Assembly: GCA_003615045.1 (NCBI GenBank)
Contig: ML014114.1
Span: forward strand, 186,001-250,000
Origin: Caulochytrium protostelioides
Taxonomy: Eukaryota > Chytridiomycota > Caulochytriomycetes > Caulochytriales > Caulochytriaceae
Length of the DNA: 64,000 bases
Direction of reading: 5' to 3'
Position 1 is the first letter of the stretch. Each line of letters starts with the position of its first letter. The position numbers and the translations under genes are program-made. Shown in pieces: positions 46,312 through 56,608 of this stretch. The notes below the pieces were generated by a model, which saw nothing but the letters and a program-made list of their open reading frames with translations, was not told the DNA's origin and did no database searches.

Positions 46312-47340
46312 TTACGCCTCCAGACTCGTCGTAAAGTCGTATTCGATGGTGGGCAGCACCGAGTTCATGAACTTGAGGAAGAGGATCAAATACTGATCGA
46401 CGCGCAGATCGTCGGCCTTTCCCGACTCGGCGTAGCGATCGAGAATGCGCTTCATGACGTTGGCATGCTTGCACGGGTGCACCGATGCCATCGTCACGTG
46501 CTCATGCGGGTGGTTCTCGATCGTCACCGTCTTATTGGCATGGTCCTGTGAGATATCTTCAAAGATCTGCTCCGACGTCAGCGGCTGCCGCGATTCGCTG
46601 TATCCGGCCAGCCACACCCGCGGCGTCTGGTAATACTTGTCGTACGTGATCGACAAATCATAGGTCCGCGTCCGCAGTATATTGTCGTTGTCGTGGCCGG
46701 CGGCAAGCGATGGTCCCGCCGATGCCGCCGCTGCCGCCGTAGCGGCGCCATGGACGGCATCTGCATCCGGTGCCGTCGCCGGTGTCGTCCCCATGGCAGG
46801 CAACGCGCTGGGATCGGCTTCATCCTCGAATTCGTCCATATCTGGGATAGCGTCCATATCGGGGATGTCGTCGGGAACCGTGTCATCGACTGGAGGGTCG
46901 ACAGGCGCCGTCGCGCCGGCCGACGGCGATGGTGAGCGGTGGGCGTCGGCGTTGGCGCCCGTGTCGGCGTCAGCATCGGCGATTTCGACCATGGTCGCGA
47001 GGTCTTGGGCCTGGTGGCCCGGATGCGTGGCGACCCACTCGTCTTCCAGCTCCTGCTCACCGGCGTCGACCGCCTCGGCAGCGAGGTCGCGGGCGCGGCG
47101 GGCGCACGAGCAGTTGCGCGTGACGAGGTACTGCTTGTCGGGGGGCAGGTAGTCGCGCGTCTTGTCGGCCTGGCCGGCCGCCCATGTCCACGTCGGGCAC
47201 TTAAAGACAAGGAAGTCGCCAGCGGCGATGAATTCTTCGGGCGTCAGCACGCCGGTCTCGCGGAACTTGGAGGCCTTCAGCAGCGGGTTTAGATACTCCC
47301 GCAGGGGGTGCAGCATCGACCGCACCGAATTGAGCGCCAT
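46312..47340 (-). CDS. ATG3: Atg3, E2-like enzyme for Atg8 lipidation
   Basis: 342 aa. Receives Atg8 from Atg7 and transfers it to phosphatidylethanolamine on autophagosome membranes. The N-terminal amphipathic helix region ([20 protein letters not shown]) is typical of Atg3's membrane-sensing helix. [20 protein letters not shown] and FKCPTWTW follow, as in the family, then the flexible acidic region rich in Asp/Glu/Ala (about 110-210, [13 protein letters not shown]). Catalytic Cys290 sits in the family motif HPCKHANVM, and the C-terminus ([20 protein letters not shown]) matches. ATG at 47340 is clear. A putative handle segment [20 protein letters not shown] is also conserved. No intron. Confidence 0.96.
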   Translation of the reverse strand: MALNSVRSMLHPLREYLNPLLKASKFRETGVLTPEEFIAAGDFLVFKCPTWTWAAGQADKTRDYLPPDKQYLVTRNCSCARRARDLAAEAVDAGEQELEDEWVATHPGHQAQDLATMVEIADADADTGANADAHRSPSPSAGATAPVDPPVDDTVPDDIPDMDAIPDMDEFEDEADPSALPAMGTTPATAPDADAVHGAATAAAAASAGPSLAAGHDNDNILRTRTYDLSITYDKYYQTPRVWLAGYSESRQPLTSEQIFEDISQDHANKTVTIENHPHEHVTMASVHPCKHANVMKRILDRYAESGKADDLRVDQYLILFLKFMNSVLPTIEYDFTTSLEA

Positions 47341-47960
47341 GGTGGCAGCGGCGGCGGCGGCGGCGACTAGCGGGTGGGTGCGGGTGGCGGCGGCGACTAG
47401 CAGGTGAGATGCGGGAGCAAACAGCGTCGAAATGTCACTGGTTCAACGGCCGTTGAGGAAAAAGAAACACCGAAAGCAGGTGGGAGCAAGGCGAAGTACA
47501 TGGGCGGCGAGCCTGATCTCCGCGGCATCAGCCGCCCCGTCGGCCATCCCGCCGTGAGAGTTATCGTTCGCCGGCTCCTCGACATGGACCTACGGATCGA
47601 CCCGGGGATCGGTCCAGGCCGCGACCGTGGCTAGAACATGCAGACAGAACCAGCATGGCGGCGTCGCGACGCGCGGCCTGCCGAGTCCGGACAGGTCGGG
47701 AAGGTCGCGCAGGCACGCGAGTCGTGTCCGTCGGCACAGCGCGATCGAAGTCCGCGCGATCGAGGTGGCGTCGTCCGCTGCCGTGGCGGGTCGCCCGCCC
47801 CCACTCACCAGGTGGGTGGGCCCACCGCAAGCACTTCGAGGCCGTACGCCGATCCGAGGGCGACCGTCCCAGGGCTCCAGCATTCGCGGGGGACCACGGC
47901 GCCCGGTCGATGCGCGTCGCATCGCAGTCTATTACCGTTGCGACATCAAGGGCAACCGAT
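47341..47960. other. Intergenic spacer between TAF12 and ATG3
   Basis: 620 bp, tandem genes on the minus strand; the 3' part next to ATG3 is its promoter side. A GCGGCG run follows immediately upstream of the ATG3 start (47345-47400). No gene is supported. Confidence 0.45.
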
Positions 47961-50900
47961 TTACACGTTCTCATCCTCATCCTCGCCCTCATCCTCATCC
48001 TCGTCCTCATCATTCTCACTGTCGCCGCTGTCGTCGTTGTCGTCGGCATCAGCCCCGTCGCCGTTGCCGTCGCTCTCGTCGTCGTTGTCGTCGTCGACAT
48101 CGTCGTCGGCAACCTGACTCGGGCTATCCGGGTCGATGGTCGGCTGGACGGCCATGTCCATGCCTTGTCCGTTCGTGCTGGAAGACGTCGCCGTACGAGG
48201 ACTCGACGGCGATGCGCTGGATGCGGCGTCCGCGTCCGAGGCAGGATCGACCGCCGGTGGCGCAGCCGCATCCGGCGACGACGTGGTCGGAGCACGCATT
48301 CCGGGCGCATCGACCATGGCTGTATCCGCCGCATCCAAGCCTTGCAAGCTCCCGCCACCAGGTTCATCGTCGCTTTCGTTCGCCGCGTCCGATGGCGCCG
48401 TCGTATCAGCGCCCCGAACGATTGTGGCGGCGAGACGCGGCGGGGTTACGGGCGACGACGGCGATGACGCCGGCGACGACGACGACCGCGAGGATGACGG
48501 CGACGGTGATGGCGATGATGGATCACGCTCATGAGTGGCATTAGGCGGCGACGGCTTGTGGCACGGGCCAGGACCAGGACCCGCCGTTCCCTCCGTGGAA
48601 GATGTCGCGGCCACTGCGTCTTGGGTTGATCCGGAGGCTACCGCGCGAAGTGGAGCGCTAGCATCGGCTGGCGTCATGGCCGTCGCAATGGGCGCCGTGG
48701 CCGCCGTCGACGTCGTGAACAGCTGAGGCGCTGCTTCGCCATCGTCCTGAGGTGCTGCCACACTCATGTCCGAGCGGATGCCCGCCACGTCCGCACCCGG
48801 AGCCGCGGCATGCGGGGCGGTCGTCGCTTCACCCGCCTGCATCAACGCGGCATCGACCGCCATTTGAATCGAGCGCTCGGCATCGTCAACGGCTTCGCCC
48901 GCCTGTTGTTGAGCTTGCTCAGCGGCGGCGACCGCGGCGGCGACGCGCTCATGCTGCTCACGCATCACGCGACGGACAGCGCCGAGGGCCGCGAGATGTG
49001 TGTTGGCAGCCACGCCGCGGCGCGCCGCACGCGGCTCTTCCGCGCCCATCCGCATCGTGGCCGAGGGCACCCGGAAGTTCCAGTTGCGCTGCAGCGGGAG
49101 CTGGATGTCGCGCACGTCCAGGACGCGGCTGCCACGGTGCGCGGCGAGAACGGCGGCTGATGTCGTCAGCTGCTCGATCACGTTGTCGGCCATCGCCAGC
49201 AGAGTCTTCTCCATCTCGGGATCGAGACGCAGCGCGTGGCCAACTTCCTCCGTCAACGCATGGATCTTCCGCTTCGCAGGGGTGGTGTCCTGCCGGACCG
49301 CTAGCGCTTCGTCGTCTTCGGCCGCAACAGCCGCGCCAAGCCCGAGGCCCGCGCTCGCCGCCGCCGACGCAGTCCCCGCCGCCGACGCAACGCCCACGCT
49401 CATTGCAGCACGCATGCCGGCGTCACTCGCGTCACCGCTGCCAGCGAGCATCAGTGATTTGGCCCCCACCGGCGAGACGCGATGGGTGTCTACCGGCTTC
49501 TTGGCCTTCCCAGCATGCGCTAGAAAAGGCAGATGCATGGGCGCGCCGTTCAGCGGCCCACGCTCTAGGAGACTTCCCAGAAGCTGCGGCGCCACCGGAT
49601 ACTCAGGTGCGCCGTACATCAACAAGGGGGAAGCCAGGGAGGCCGCCGCGGCGGGCATGGCTGGGAGATGCGCCGACGGGTGCCCATGCGGCGCCACATG
49701 AGGAATCGCGATATTGAGCGGCAGGGCCCCATAGGCCGCGGGGCTGGGCCCGAGCCCCATCGCGAGCGGGTGTGCGGGGGCATGGGCGAGCGATCCAGAA
49801 AGCGGGGTGCCGGACCGCGAGCCCGCGGGGATCCCCATTCCGGCAGCATGTCCGAGCGTCGCCGGCGTCGGGGTCCTCTCGACCCGGCTGGTAGATCCAA
49901 CGCCGCTCGTCGCCGTCGGTGCCATCGTGGGTCCGATGCTGGCAGTGGCGCCGGGACCCGTCACAGCAGACCCGGCCACGACGCCAGCCAAGCCATCCGA
50001 ACGCGGAGTCGGCGAGGCCGACAACGCCGCGGCCTTTGATTTCCCGCTCTTGCTTCTTTTTTCTGCCTTCGAAAGCACTTTTGGGGACGCCGCTGCCACT
50101 CCAGCGGCCGCTCCACCTAGCTTCGATGGGGCACCAGGCGCGGCTGAAGCACCACCTGGCGGTAGGCTCGTTTGAGGACTCGCGTGCCCAAGTCCTGCGG
50201 CCGCCGGTGACCTGCTCGCTGGATCTGGCGCTAAAGCATGCTGCGGCGTCCCACTCGCTGACACCTGCGGCAGCGGTGAATCATGCTGAGACTGCTGATT
50301 TGGCTGTTGCAGCTGTTGCTGCTGCTGCTGTTGTTGTTGCTGCTGCTGCCGATGGGCAAGATGGGCTTGGGCCAGATAAGGCCGTGCAGCGAGCATTTGC
50401 GCATTCAAATCGACGGGCGCGGACCCGCTCGGGCTCGCTTGCGGTGACATAGCGGCCGCGGAGATGGGAGGAGGGATGGGCAAACCAGGAAGCGGCGAGA
50501 CTAGCGACGAAGTTGGAGCCGCCGGAGCGGGATGGCTGGACCGTCCGGGAGGGAAGAGCTGGTGGTGAATCGCAGCGGCGACTTGCGGATTCAACGCGCC
50601 GCTACGGACCATAGACGCGTAGGTATTACGCAAAAAGCCATCCGCCTGGGCCCAAGCAGCGTAGCCGCGCTGCCGCTCTTCATCGGACATCTGCTGCTGG
50701 GTCAGCGTCTCTTCCAGCTGCCGGCGTCTCTCAAAGATCTGCTGGAGGATATGGAAAGGGTGGATCGCTGGCCGCGGCGGCGGCGGCGTCCCGGGGACGC
50801 CCGGGACGACCCCGCCAGGAAGCACAGACGCCGCCGTCCCAGGGCCGCCCACAGCTGCTCGCGTCGCCGCATTGATCGCCGGCCCAGGTGGATGGCTCAA

Positions 50901-51794
50901 CGAAGCGCCGGCAGCGCTAGCGGCCGCGGACGTCGCTGTCACATTCGCCGTCGCCGTCCCGACGGGCCCACGCGGAGCACTCGCGCCGCCGGGTAGCCCC
51001 ATGGCCATAGGGCTACGACCCGCGGCCGAGAGTCCTTGCTGTGTCGCCAGCGCGAGAAGCAACTGCTGCTGCTGCTGCTGCTGCTGTTGCTGTATTTGTT
51101 GCTGTTGCTGCTGCTTCAGCATTGCCTGGGGCGTCGAAGCGATCCCATGAAGCGGGGTCACAGGAGTGGCCGGGTTTGTCCCCGCTGGCGGTAGACCCGG
51201 AAGACCCATGCCATCGGAGTGGGTATCGGGAGGGCTCCCTAGGGTCGGCCGGATGCCACCAGCGGTCGAGACGGAAGAAGAGCTGGTCAAAGGGCGAAAG
51301 CCCGCGACAGGAATCCCTGACGGTAGCGCGGCGGGACTAGCTGCCGTCAAGCCCAGACCTAGATGGGGGAAGCGCCCTTGGGATGGATAGCCCGCCTGGC
51401 GTTGCTGCTGCTGCTGTTGCTGTTGCTGATATTGTTGTTGCTGCTGTTTCAGCATCTGCTGGTAATACTGAATGGCTTGCGGATTGCTTTGAAGCGCGAC
51501 GGCCACGGCTGCTTGTTGTGCGGCGATAGCCGCGGCCGCCGGTCCAACGCTTGCGCCCGAGAGACTGGCCATCGGAAACAAAGGAGTCCCTGGGGGCAGG
51601 CTTCCAGGCGGACGAGTCCGATGCGCGCCGCCAGCACTCGGAAGGGTGGTACCGGGCGTCCCGCCGCCCGAGGTGGCCATCAGAGCAGGTGGGGTGGGTG
51701 CAACGGAGGTGGCCGCCGCGGGGGATAGTTCCGGCGGTGGATTGGACGGCGAGACGACGGGCGTCGTCGGCGCCGCACTCGAGCCTGCGGCCAT
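47961..51794 (-). CDS. TAF12: TAF12 histone-fold protein (TFIID/SAGA), extended
   Basis: 1,277 aa. TAF12 pairs with TAF4 (or Ada1) through a histone fold in TFIID and SAGA. The histone fold is at about residues 838-912: IHALTEEVGHALRLDPEMEK, then LLAMADNVIEQLTTSAAVLA and the family-typical DVRDIQLPLQRNWNFRVP, close to the human TAF12 sequence. The N-terminal 830 residues are low-complexity, with several poly-Gln tracts (near 115-130, 225-245 and 485-500), Pro/Ala/Ser blocks and repeated GVA/GTA segments. After the fold there is an Ala-rich, possibly helical part and a strongly acidic C-terminal tail (DD, ED and SENDEDEDEDEGEDEDE). The frame opens with a TTG six bases upstream; the first ATG is 51794. 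The length is far above the usual TAF12 (about 160-540 aa), mainly through disorder. Confidence 0.88.
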   Translation of the reverse strand: MAAGSSAAPTTPVVSPSNPPPELSPAAATSVAPTPPALMATSGGGTPGTTLPSAGGAHRTRPPGSLPPGTPLFPMASLSGASVGPAAAAIAAQQAAVAVALQSNPQAIQYYQQMLKQQQQQYQQQQQQQQQRQAGYPSQGRFPHLGLGLTAASPAALPSGIPVAGFRPLTSSSSVSTAGGIRPTLGSPPDTHSDGMGLPGLPPAGTNPATPVTPLHGIASTPQAMLKQQQQQQIQQQQQQQQQQLLLALATQQGLSAAGRSPMAMGLPGGASAPRGPVGTATANVTATSAAASAAGASLSHPPGPAINAATRAAVGGPGTAASVLPGGVVPGVPGTPPPPRPAIHPFHILQQIFERRRQLEETLTQQQMSDEERQRGYAAWAQADGFLRNTYASMVRSGALNPQVAAAIHHQLFPPGRSSHPAPAAPTSSLVSPLPGLPIPPPISAAAMSPQASPSGSAPVDLNAQMLAARPYLAQAHLAHRQQQQQQQQQQQQLQQPNQQSQHDSPLPQVSASGTPQHALAPDPASRSPAAAGLGHASPQTSLPPGGASAAPGAPSKLGGAAAGVAAASPKVLSKAEKRSKSGKSKAAALSASPTPRSDGLAGVVAGSAVTGPGATASIGPTMAPTATSGVGSTSRVERTPTPATLGHAAGMGIPAGSRSGTPLSGSLAHAPAHPLAMGLGPSPAAYGALPLNIAIPHVAPHGHPSAHLPAMPAAAASLASPLLMYGAPEYPVAPQLLGSLLERGPLNGAPMHLPFLAHAGKAKKPVDTHRVSPVGAKSLMLAGSGDASDAGMRAAMSVGVASAAGTASAAASAGLGLGAAVAAEDDEALAVRQDTTPAKRKIHALTEEVGHALRLDPEMEKTLLAMADNVIEQLTTSAAVLAAHRGSRVLDVRDIQLPLQRNWNFRVPSATMRMGAEEPRAARRGVAANTHLAALGAVRRVMREQHERVAAAVAAAEQAQQQAGEAVDDAERSIQMAVDAALMQAGEATTAPHAAAPGADVAGIRSDMSVAAPQDDGEAAPQLFTTSTAATAPIATAMTPADASAPLRAVASGSTQDAVAATSSTEGTAGPGPGPCHKPSPPNATHERDPSSPSPSPSSSRSSSSPASSPSSPVTPPRLAATIVRGADTTAPSDAANESDDEPGGGSLQGLDAADTAMVDAPGMRAPTTSSPDAAAPPAVDPASDADAASSASPSSPRTATSSSTNGQGMDMAVQPTIDPDSPSQVADDDVDDDNDDESDGNGDGADADDNDDSGDSENDEDEDEDEGEDEDENV
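51404..51450. repeat. CTG/TTG microsatellite coding poly-Gln in TAF12
   Basis: Mixed CTG and TTG units on the plus strand, CAG/CAA on the coding strand, encoding a Gln run. Similar tracts occur at about 51058-51118 and 50303-50350 in the same gene. Confidence 0.85.
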
Positions 51795-53174
51795 CTTCAA
51801 CCGCTTGAGTGGCGATTTGAGCCGCGCGTGTTCGGCCGTTGCGATCGCGGCGCTCCCACCGGCGCTGGCACGAGGCTCGGATGGACCAGGCGGTGCGTCA
51901 GGACTTCAGGGAACAGGGAGGAACGCGCCGCCGTCGGCGCGCTTCTCGGCGGGCGTGGATAACAATGCCCGTTTCAGATTCCTGTTCATAAAGCGCGTAC
52001 CGCGGCCGCGCCGCTGGGATCGACAGGCTGCGCACGCCGCTCGGCCGCAGCGGGGTGGGGGGGTCGCGGCCAGCAGGACTGCCGGGGACGTCCGTGATTC
52101 TCGGCGGTTTGTCGCGCCACGCTGGAGGGCAGCACCAGAGTCGACAAGCGCCGCCACACCCATACACGTGGACGGCCACAGCGGCCGACGAACGTCGACG
52201 ACGATCGGCGCAGGGTCCTGTGAGCCCGCCGGACGGCCGTCGGCGGCGGCGGCTGGCAGAAAGCGATGGAGGGGAGGACCACGGCGTCAGGAGCAGGATA
52301 ATATCAATGTCCGCCGCCGGCCGGGTGGGAACAAAATGCGACGCCGCCGCGTGTGCTTAGCAGCTGACGGCACCGTGCACCGGGGTGGGTGAATGGGCAC
52401 CCTCGCGCTGGCTGTCGACCGGTCGCGCCCTCGTGGTAGTCCCGTGCCGGGCAGGGCCTCGGGTGCTCATGGCAGCGACGATCACGACTTGGGCTTCGGC
52501 CATGGTTTGGGTCGCGATCCCGACCTGGCGAGCACGTGCTTGGTGCGACTCGAGGAATGCATGTCTGGACCGCGCTGCCCCAACCGAACGAAGGGCCGCG
52601 GCCCCCGCACGAGGGCGTGACGCTGGTGAGCGAGGCGACGATTGTTCAGCTGGGTGGCGATGAACGCCCCACCGCGTCGTCTCATCCCCCTTGCGTGGCG
52701 TAGCGGCGAAGGCGTCCCGCCTACCGCCATTGTCTCCATGCTGGCCACCTCCCCCACCTTCCCCCAGCGTGCCCCCAACTGGTTAACGCGGCCGCCCTAG
52801 GCAATGAAGGCACCTACAGCAAGTTGATGAACCGCGATCTCTATGCCGCGTTGACCATCGGACGCTGCCTAGCTTTACCCGCCAGATCGATAGCGCTGTT
52901 TCGCAGCCCGGAGCAAAACAGGGTGCGGCCCGTGATCGGCAAAGTCATCCGGCACTGAACCAACTGCGCTACTGCCCAGGGGTCCCCACCGAGGGCATGG
53001 TGTGCGAGTGCGGTGCTAGGAAGGGCCTATATATACGACCACGTTAAACAAAAATATATAAAATTCTAAGCGAAAGACTCGTCATCAGTAGTCCATGCAA
53101 GACACACGCAAGCCAACTTGTGTACGGCAGGTTTGTGGGCGGCGTGGCTCCTGCGTCAATTCCAATCGGATCAG
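51795..53174. other. Intergenic region, composition boundary
   Basis: 1.4 kb upstream of TAF12. GC-rich until about 52780, then falling; a TATATATA is at about 53026-53034 and an AT-rich patch at 53045-53075. This marks the left edge of the AT-richer island. A tRNA-like D-arm near 52945-52976 (minus strand) was examined and rejected. No gene is supported. Confidence 0.5.
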
Positions 53175-54788
53175 CTAACGCGAAGACCGTGCCAAGTTCG
53201 TGACCCAGTCGAGGGTTCTAGCATAGTTAAGAAGATCCGCTGGAGTACTGATGCGCTTGGCAGTAGTCTGCAGAGCTGGGTTCAGATGGGAGTTCAGATC
53301 CTTTATGCGGCCTATGTCAATAGCTGTTGTCGCAGTTTGAAAGACAAAGGAGTCTATGCTCGGTGAGGGCTCATCCCTGGCTAGCTTCTTCTCGACGAAA
53401 GTCTCGAAGCGCTTCACTGCTTGCTTGTAGAGCACTTCAACATCATTCACAGAACGTTTAGTCCACTCCCCGAGAGTCGCACTTAGCGATGTAGAGCCGT
53501 CGTGCGTCAAGTCGGTCAAGTCGGTCAAGTCGGTAGCCATTTCCTGGATCGTAATCACTAAAGCGATCTCCGGATCGATGAACGGGATTTGTTGGATTTT
53601 GCTCGCCGTCGTGATGAAGCACCGCATCCGAGTCTTCGCGTCCCATTCGTTCGCTTTGTCCGGAATCACCGTTTCGCCAAAGCCAGGTTGAGACAGGAGT
53701 AAACGCATCTTGCCAAACATCCGTTGCCAGTTCAGATACATTTGTTGTTGAATGATGACATCGAGCGCGGGCTTGATCATCTCGGACATCTCAAGAAGAT
53801 CAGACAGGATCCGGGTTGAATCAAGCTCGGCCATCGCGGCGACTCTGAGATGTTCATCTTCATCGGCATCTACCGGGTCAAAGTCAGGGTCAGGGTCAGG
53901 GTGATCATCAGAGGCAAAGCTGGGCAACTTGCTCCTTTCATCAGGAGAGACAGAGGCGGATTCAGTGTCAGTCCCAGTGTCGGAGGCATCGTACTCCTGG
54001 GGCTCATCCCTAGTAACTCCACCTATAAACGAACGGATGCGATGGGTCCGGAAGACCGTTGCGCCGATGTTGGTTGCGAGCTGCTGATATAATAAGCCGC
54101 TGGATTTTTGGACGATCATTTCATCACAAAACGTTAGGAAGGGGATCGGCTCCTTAGCGAAAACCGACTGGGCGAGGCGAATCACGTCGGCGGAAATTGC
54201 GTTCCAACGTGTCGAAGTATCCTTCTCGCGATTTTTCTGCCAATTTCAGATCAAAGGTCTCATATGCATTTCTAAGGGGAATTCAGCTTGAGGCCGATCC
54301 TGTATAGTTGATCGAAATCCTGCCTTTTTGGTGAGATCGCTAAGGGGTATGTTCAACAGATCATCCTCCGTTGGGCTGCTGTCTTGCTTCAGTGTTTGGA
54401 TCAGCCTTTTCCACTCGGGATGGAGGGCACGGCGCTCGGGTCTGATCTTTGACATGCTTGAGCCTTCAGAGGGTTTGGAGGGGAGAGAGGAAGTCGCACC
54501 TGCCAGAATCGCGTCATGTTCGATATCATGAGTCAGGCTGACATCTTGCCCGGTGGAGGCTGGATAGGGCGCAGCCAGAACTGTTGCCAAAAGGGAGATG
54601 CTGGTCGTGATCAGTGCGAGCACAAGGCCTGGCAACAGCGAAGCATGGCGGGCTGCTGGTTGAGGAGGAGGAGGAGGAGGAGGAGGGAAGGGAAGAACGG
54701 ATGTGGAGGTATACGTGGCCGTGGCAACGCCGTCCTGGGTCGTGACCGTAACCGCAGCGTAGCGCCTAGTATACCACTCGCATACCAC
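53175..54788 (-). pseudogene. Interrupted gene: two in-frame ORFs split by a TGA
   Basis: The minus-strand ORF 54788-54246 (180 codons) and the ORF 54245-53175 (356 codons, including 20 codons before its first start codon) lie in the same frame, separated only by TGA at 54246-54248. Read together they would be about 537 codons. The upstream part has a poly-Pro stretch, a hydrophobic segment (SLLPGLVLALITTSISLLAT followed by an AAPYP-like cleavage context) and then a Lys/Asp-rich region. The downstream part is a non-repetitive, structured-looking chain (ADVIRLAQSVFAKEPIPFLT and MYLNWQRMFGKMRLLLSQPG) with a DLTDLTDLT repeat coded by a 9-bp tandem array. There is no ATG at the left edge of the upstream part (it opens with GTG). 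A decayed secreted-protein gene, a missed intron or stop-codon readthrough are the options. No family was recognised. Confidence 0.45.
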
Positions 54789-55506
54789 AACGAGACAACG
54801 GCGGTGTTAGTCGAGAAGAAGGGAGTGGACGATAGTGACCCAGTGCTGTCGGACGCGTAGGCGTGGCTTTCGATATCGACACTTGGTTCTGTATAGACCC
54901 CAGCACTCAGATCGCCGTGCAGCATCATGAGCACAAACCATGTCGCCAGGACATTATGTTGCGGTCGTCGGCTTTATACAGTCGCGCACATGAAGCACAT
55001 GAATCGCAGTCGCGGCCGCGACAGATGTTTCAGGCGACGCGCTGAGTCACGCGCCTCGCCGTCCCGCCAGACCCGATAAGGTGGCTGTCATGTCGGAGTT
55101 TCCGTCTACGACGCGAGGCAGGTGGGTCAAGCCGAGATTCGGTCACAGAGCTTCGATCCGACCCCTAACTCTGAAATGCTGATGGCTCCCTGACAAGGCA
55201 GGCGATTGTGGAGCCCTAAAGACCCCCTTTCACGCACGGGCGCCGTTCGCCACCTTGACCTTGTGCTACCGCTGGTGACTCCCGCGCGGAGCGCGCGTAA
55301 AGTCGGCGAAGAAGCGGAAGGCTAGCAAAGCGCAAGGAACTGTTTCATTTTGGGGGGCGTGAGGGGCACGGCATTCAAGTTATTGACAGCAGTCCCCATC
55401 ATCAGCGCACAGACCCGGGTGCAAAATTGACAAAAGGCAAGTACGCTCCGTCAGCCAGCCTCGACCGCCAGCTCAAGTATCAAAGCCAGGATCATCCAGG
55501 ACCGAT

Positions 55507-55566
55507 GACCCTGGCCAGACCAGAATTTGATCAGAAGATAATCCTGGTCTGTCGCTCACCAGGGTC
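55507..55566. repeat. Imperfect inverted repeat (bulged hairpin)
   Basis: GACCCTGG (55507-55514) pairs with CCAGGGTC (55559-55566), and CAGACCAG (55516-55523) pairs with CTGGTCTG (55544-55551). A 7-nt bulge is on the right arm and the loop is about 20 nt. Confidence 0.75.
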
Positions 55567-55858
55567 GAGCTGCAGAATCCAAACTAGTATTCCTGTTTTC
55601 GTGATTAATCATTCATTTCAGACTTTGGTTTAACGCGGTCGTTCATATACTGACCCGACGCGTACACCAATCATGGGTGCCCCCTAGGATGTTAAGCGGA
55701 TACGGAAAAGTAAGGGGGACCCGGACTTCCAAGCCTCCCTTTACATCTTGAACCAGACCGTCTCCTGTCTTTACGTCTACTGGTATCTGGCTAATACTAC
55801 CAAAGATAATGTTGAGACATGGTCTGATCTCTCAGGCGGTGATCTTTATATTAAGACA

Positions 55859-55882
55859 ATCCGTCTTTATATAAAGACGGAT
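55859..55882. repeat. Perfect 24-bp palindrome
   Basis: Self-complementary over 24 bp, centred on TTTATATAAA and flanked by ATCCGTC/GACGGAT. No other copy was noticed in the window. Confidence 0.9.
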
Positions 55883-56566
55883 CTCTCCCTTAATAACCTG
55901 AGAGTTGTTGTTTACCAGGGAGCGTTCCATCGTTTAGATTACTTCCGCCTGACTGACGGGTGCAGCAATGAAATTCCGTGTATCATGCTTGTTCCGTATC
56001 TTCTTCCAAGTCGCATGGCTGACGTAGTCGATCCGTAGAATCGATCCGTGGAATCCGATGAATCAATTGTTCGTACCTTTGTCTAGCTTTATGTAGTCGA
56101 TTATCTTTTCATACACGACCACTTGGTAGCTCTTGGTCGCCGATAGCTGATACTCGTGCACACGGACGCTCGCGACGGCCAGGGCGCAGAGTATGCGTTT
56201 TTGTCGGAGGTCAGAAAACGCGTTCACACGCGTCAAAAGTCGGGGCACCCGAGGCCGCCATTCGCTTTGGCAAGACGCGGTGATCGCCCGGCGCCGTGGG
56301 GGCCAGAGCGGTCCATAACAAGCACGCCGTTGCTGCCATTGCAGCTACTGCTGCCGCCGCCGCTCCACCAAAACATGCTTCGAAAACTCCGCTCGACACG
56401 GCTGCGTCCGTCGCCATGGCGGTCTTCCAACGCTCGAGCCGATGAGGTGGATGCCGATCCTGCCCGAAACGGCGACGGCGTCGTGGCCCATGGTCCTATG
56501 GTGTTTGCCGGCGCTCGCCAAGAAGCACCCGCAGGCCTGTCCCTCGCCATTGCGACTGGCGCCTGG

Positions 56567-56608
56567 TGGTCGGCACAGAACCATCGGCGAATGGTTCTGT
56601 GCCGACCA
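56567..56608. repeat. Perfect 18-bp inverted repeat with 6-nt loop
   Basis: Arms 56567-56584 and 56591-56608 are perfectly complementary; the loop is cggcga. Flanking bases (56565-56566 with 56609-56610) add a G-C and a G-U pair. Intergenic. Confidence 0.9.

Noticed and set aside
52908-52983. tRNA-like sequence on the minus strand (TAGCGCAGTTGGTTCAGTGC resembles an A box and D arm)
   Set aside because: The D arm folds, but there is no B box (GGTTCRANNCC), the anticodon stem mismatches, and the 3' part does not pair with the would-be acceptor stem. At best a tRNA relic.
55748-56038. 96-codon ORF around the palindrome as a possible transposon protein
   Set aside because: Starts with TTG, spans the palindrome, and has no catalytic motif of any transposase or polymerase.
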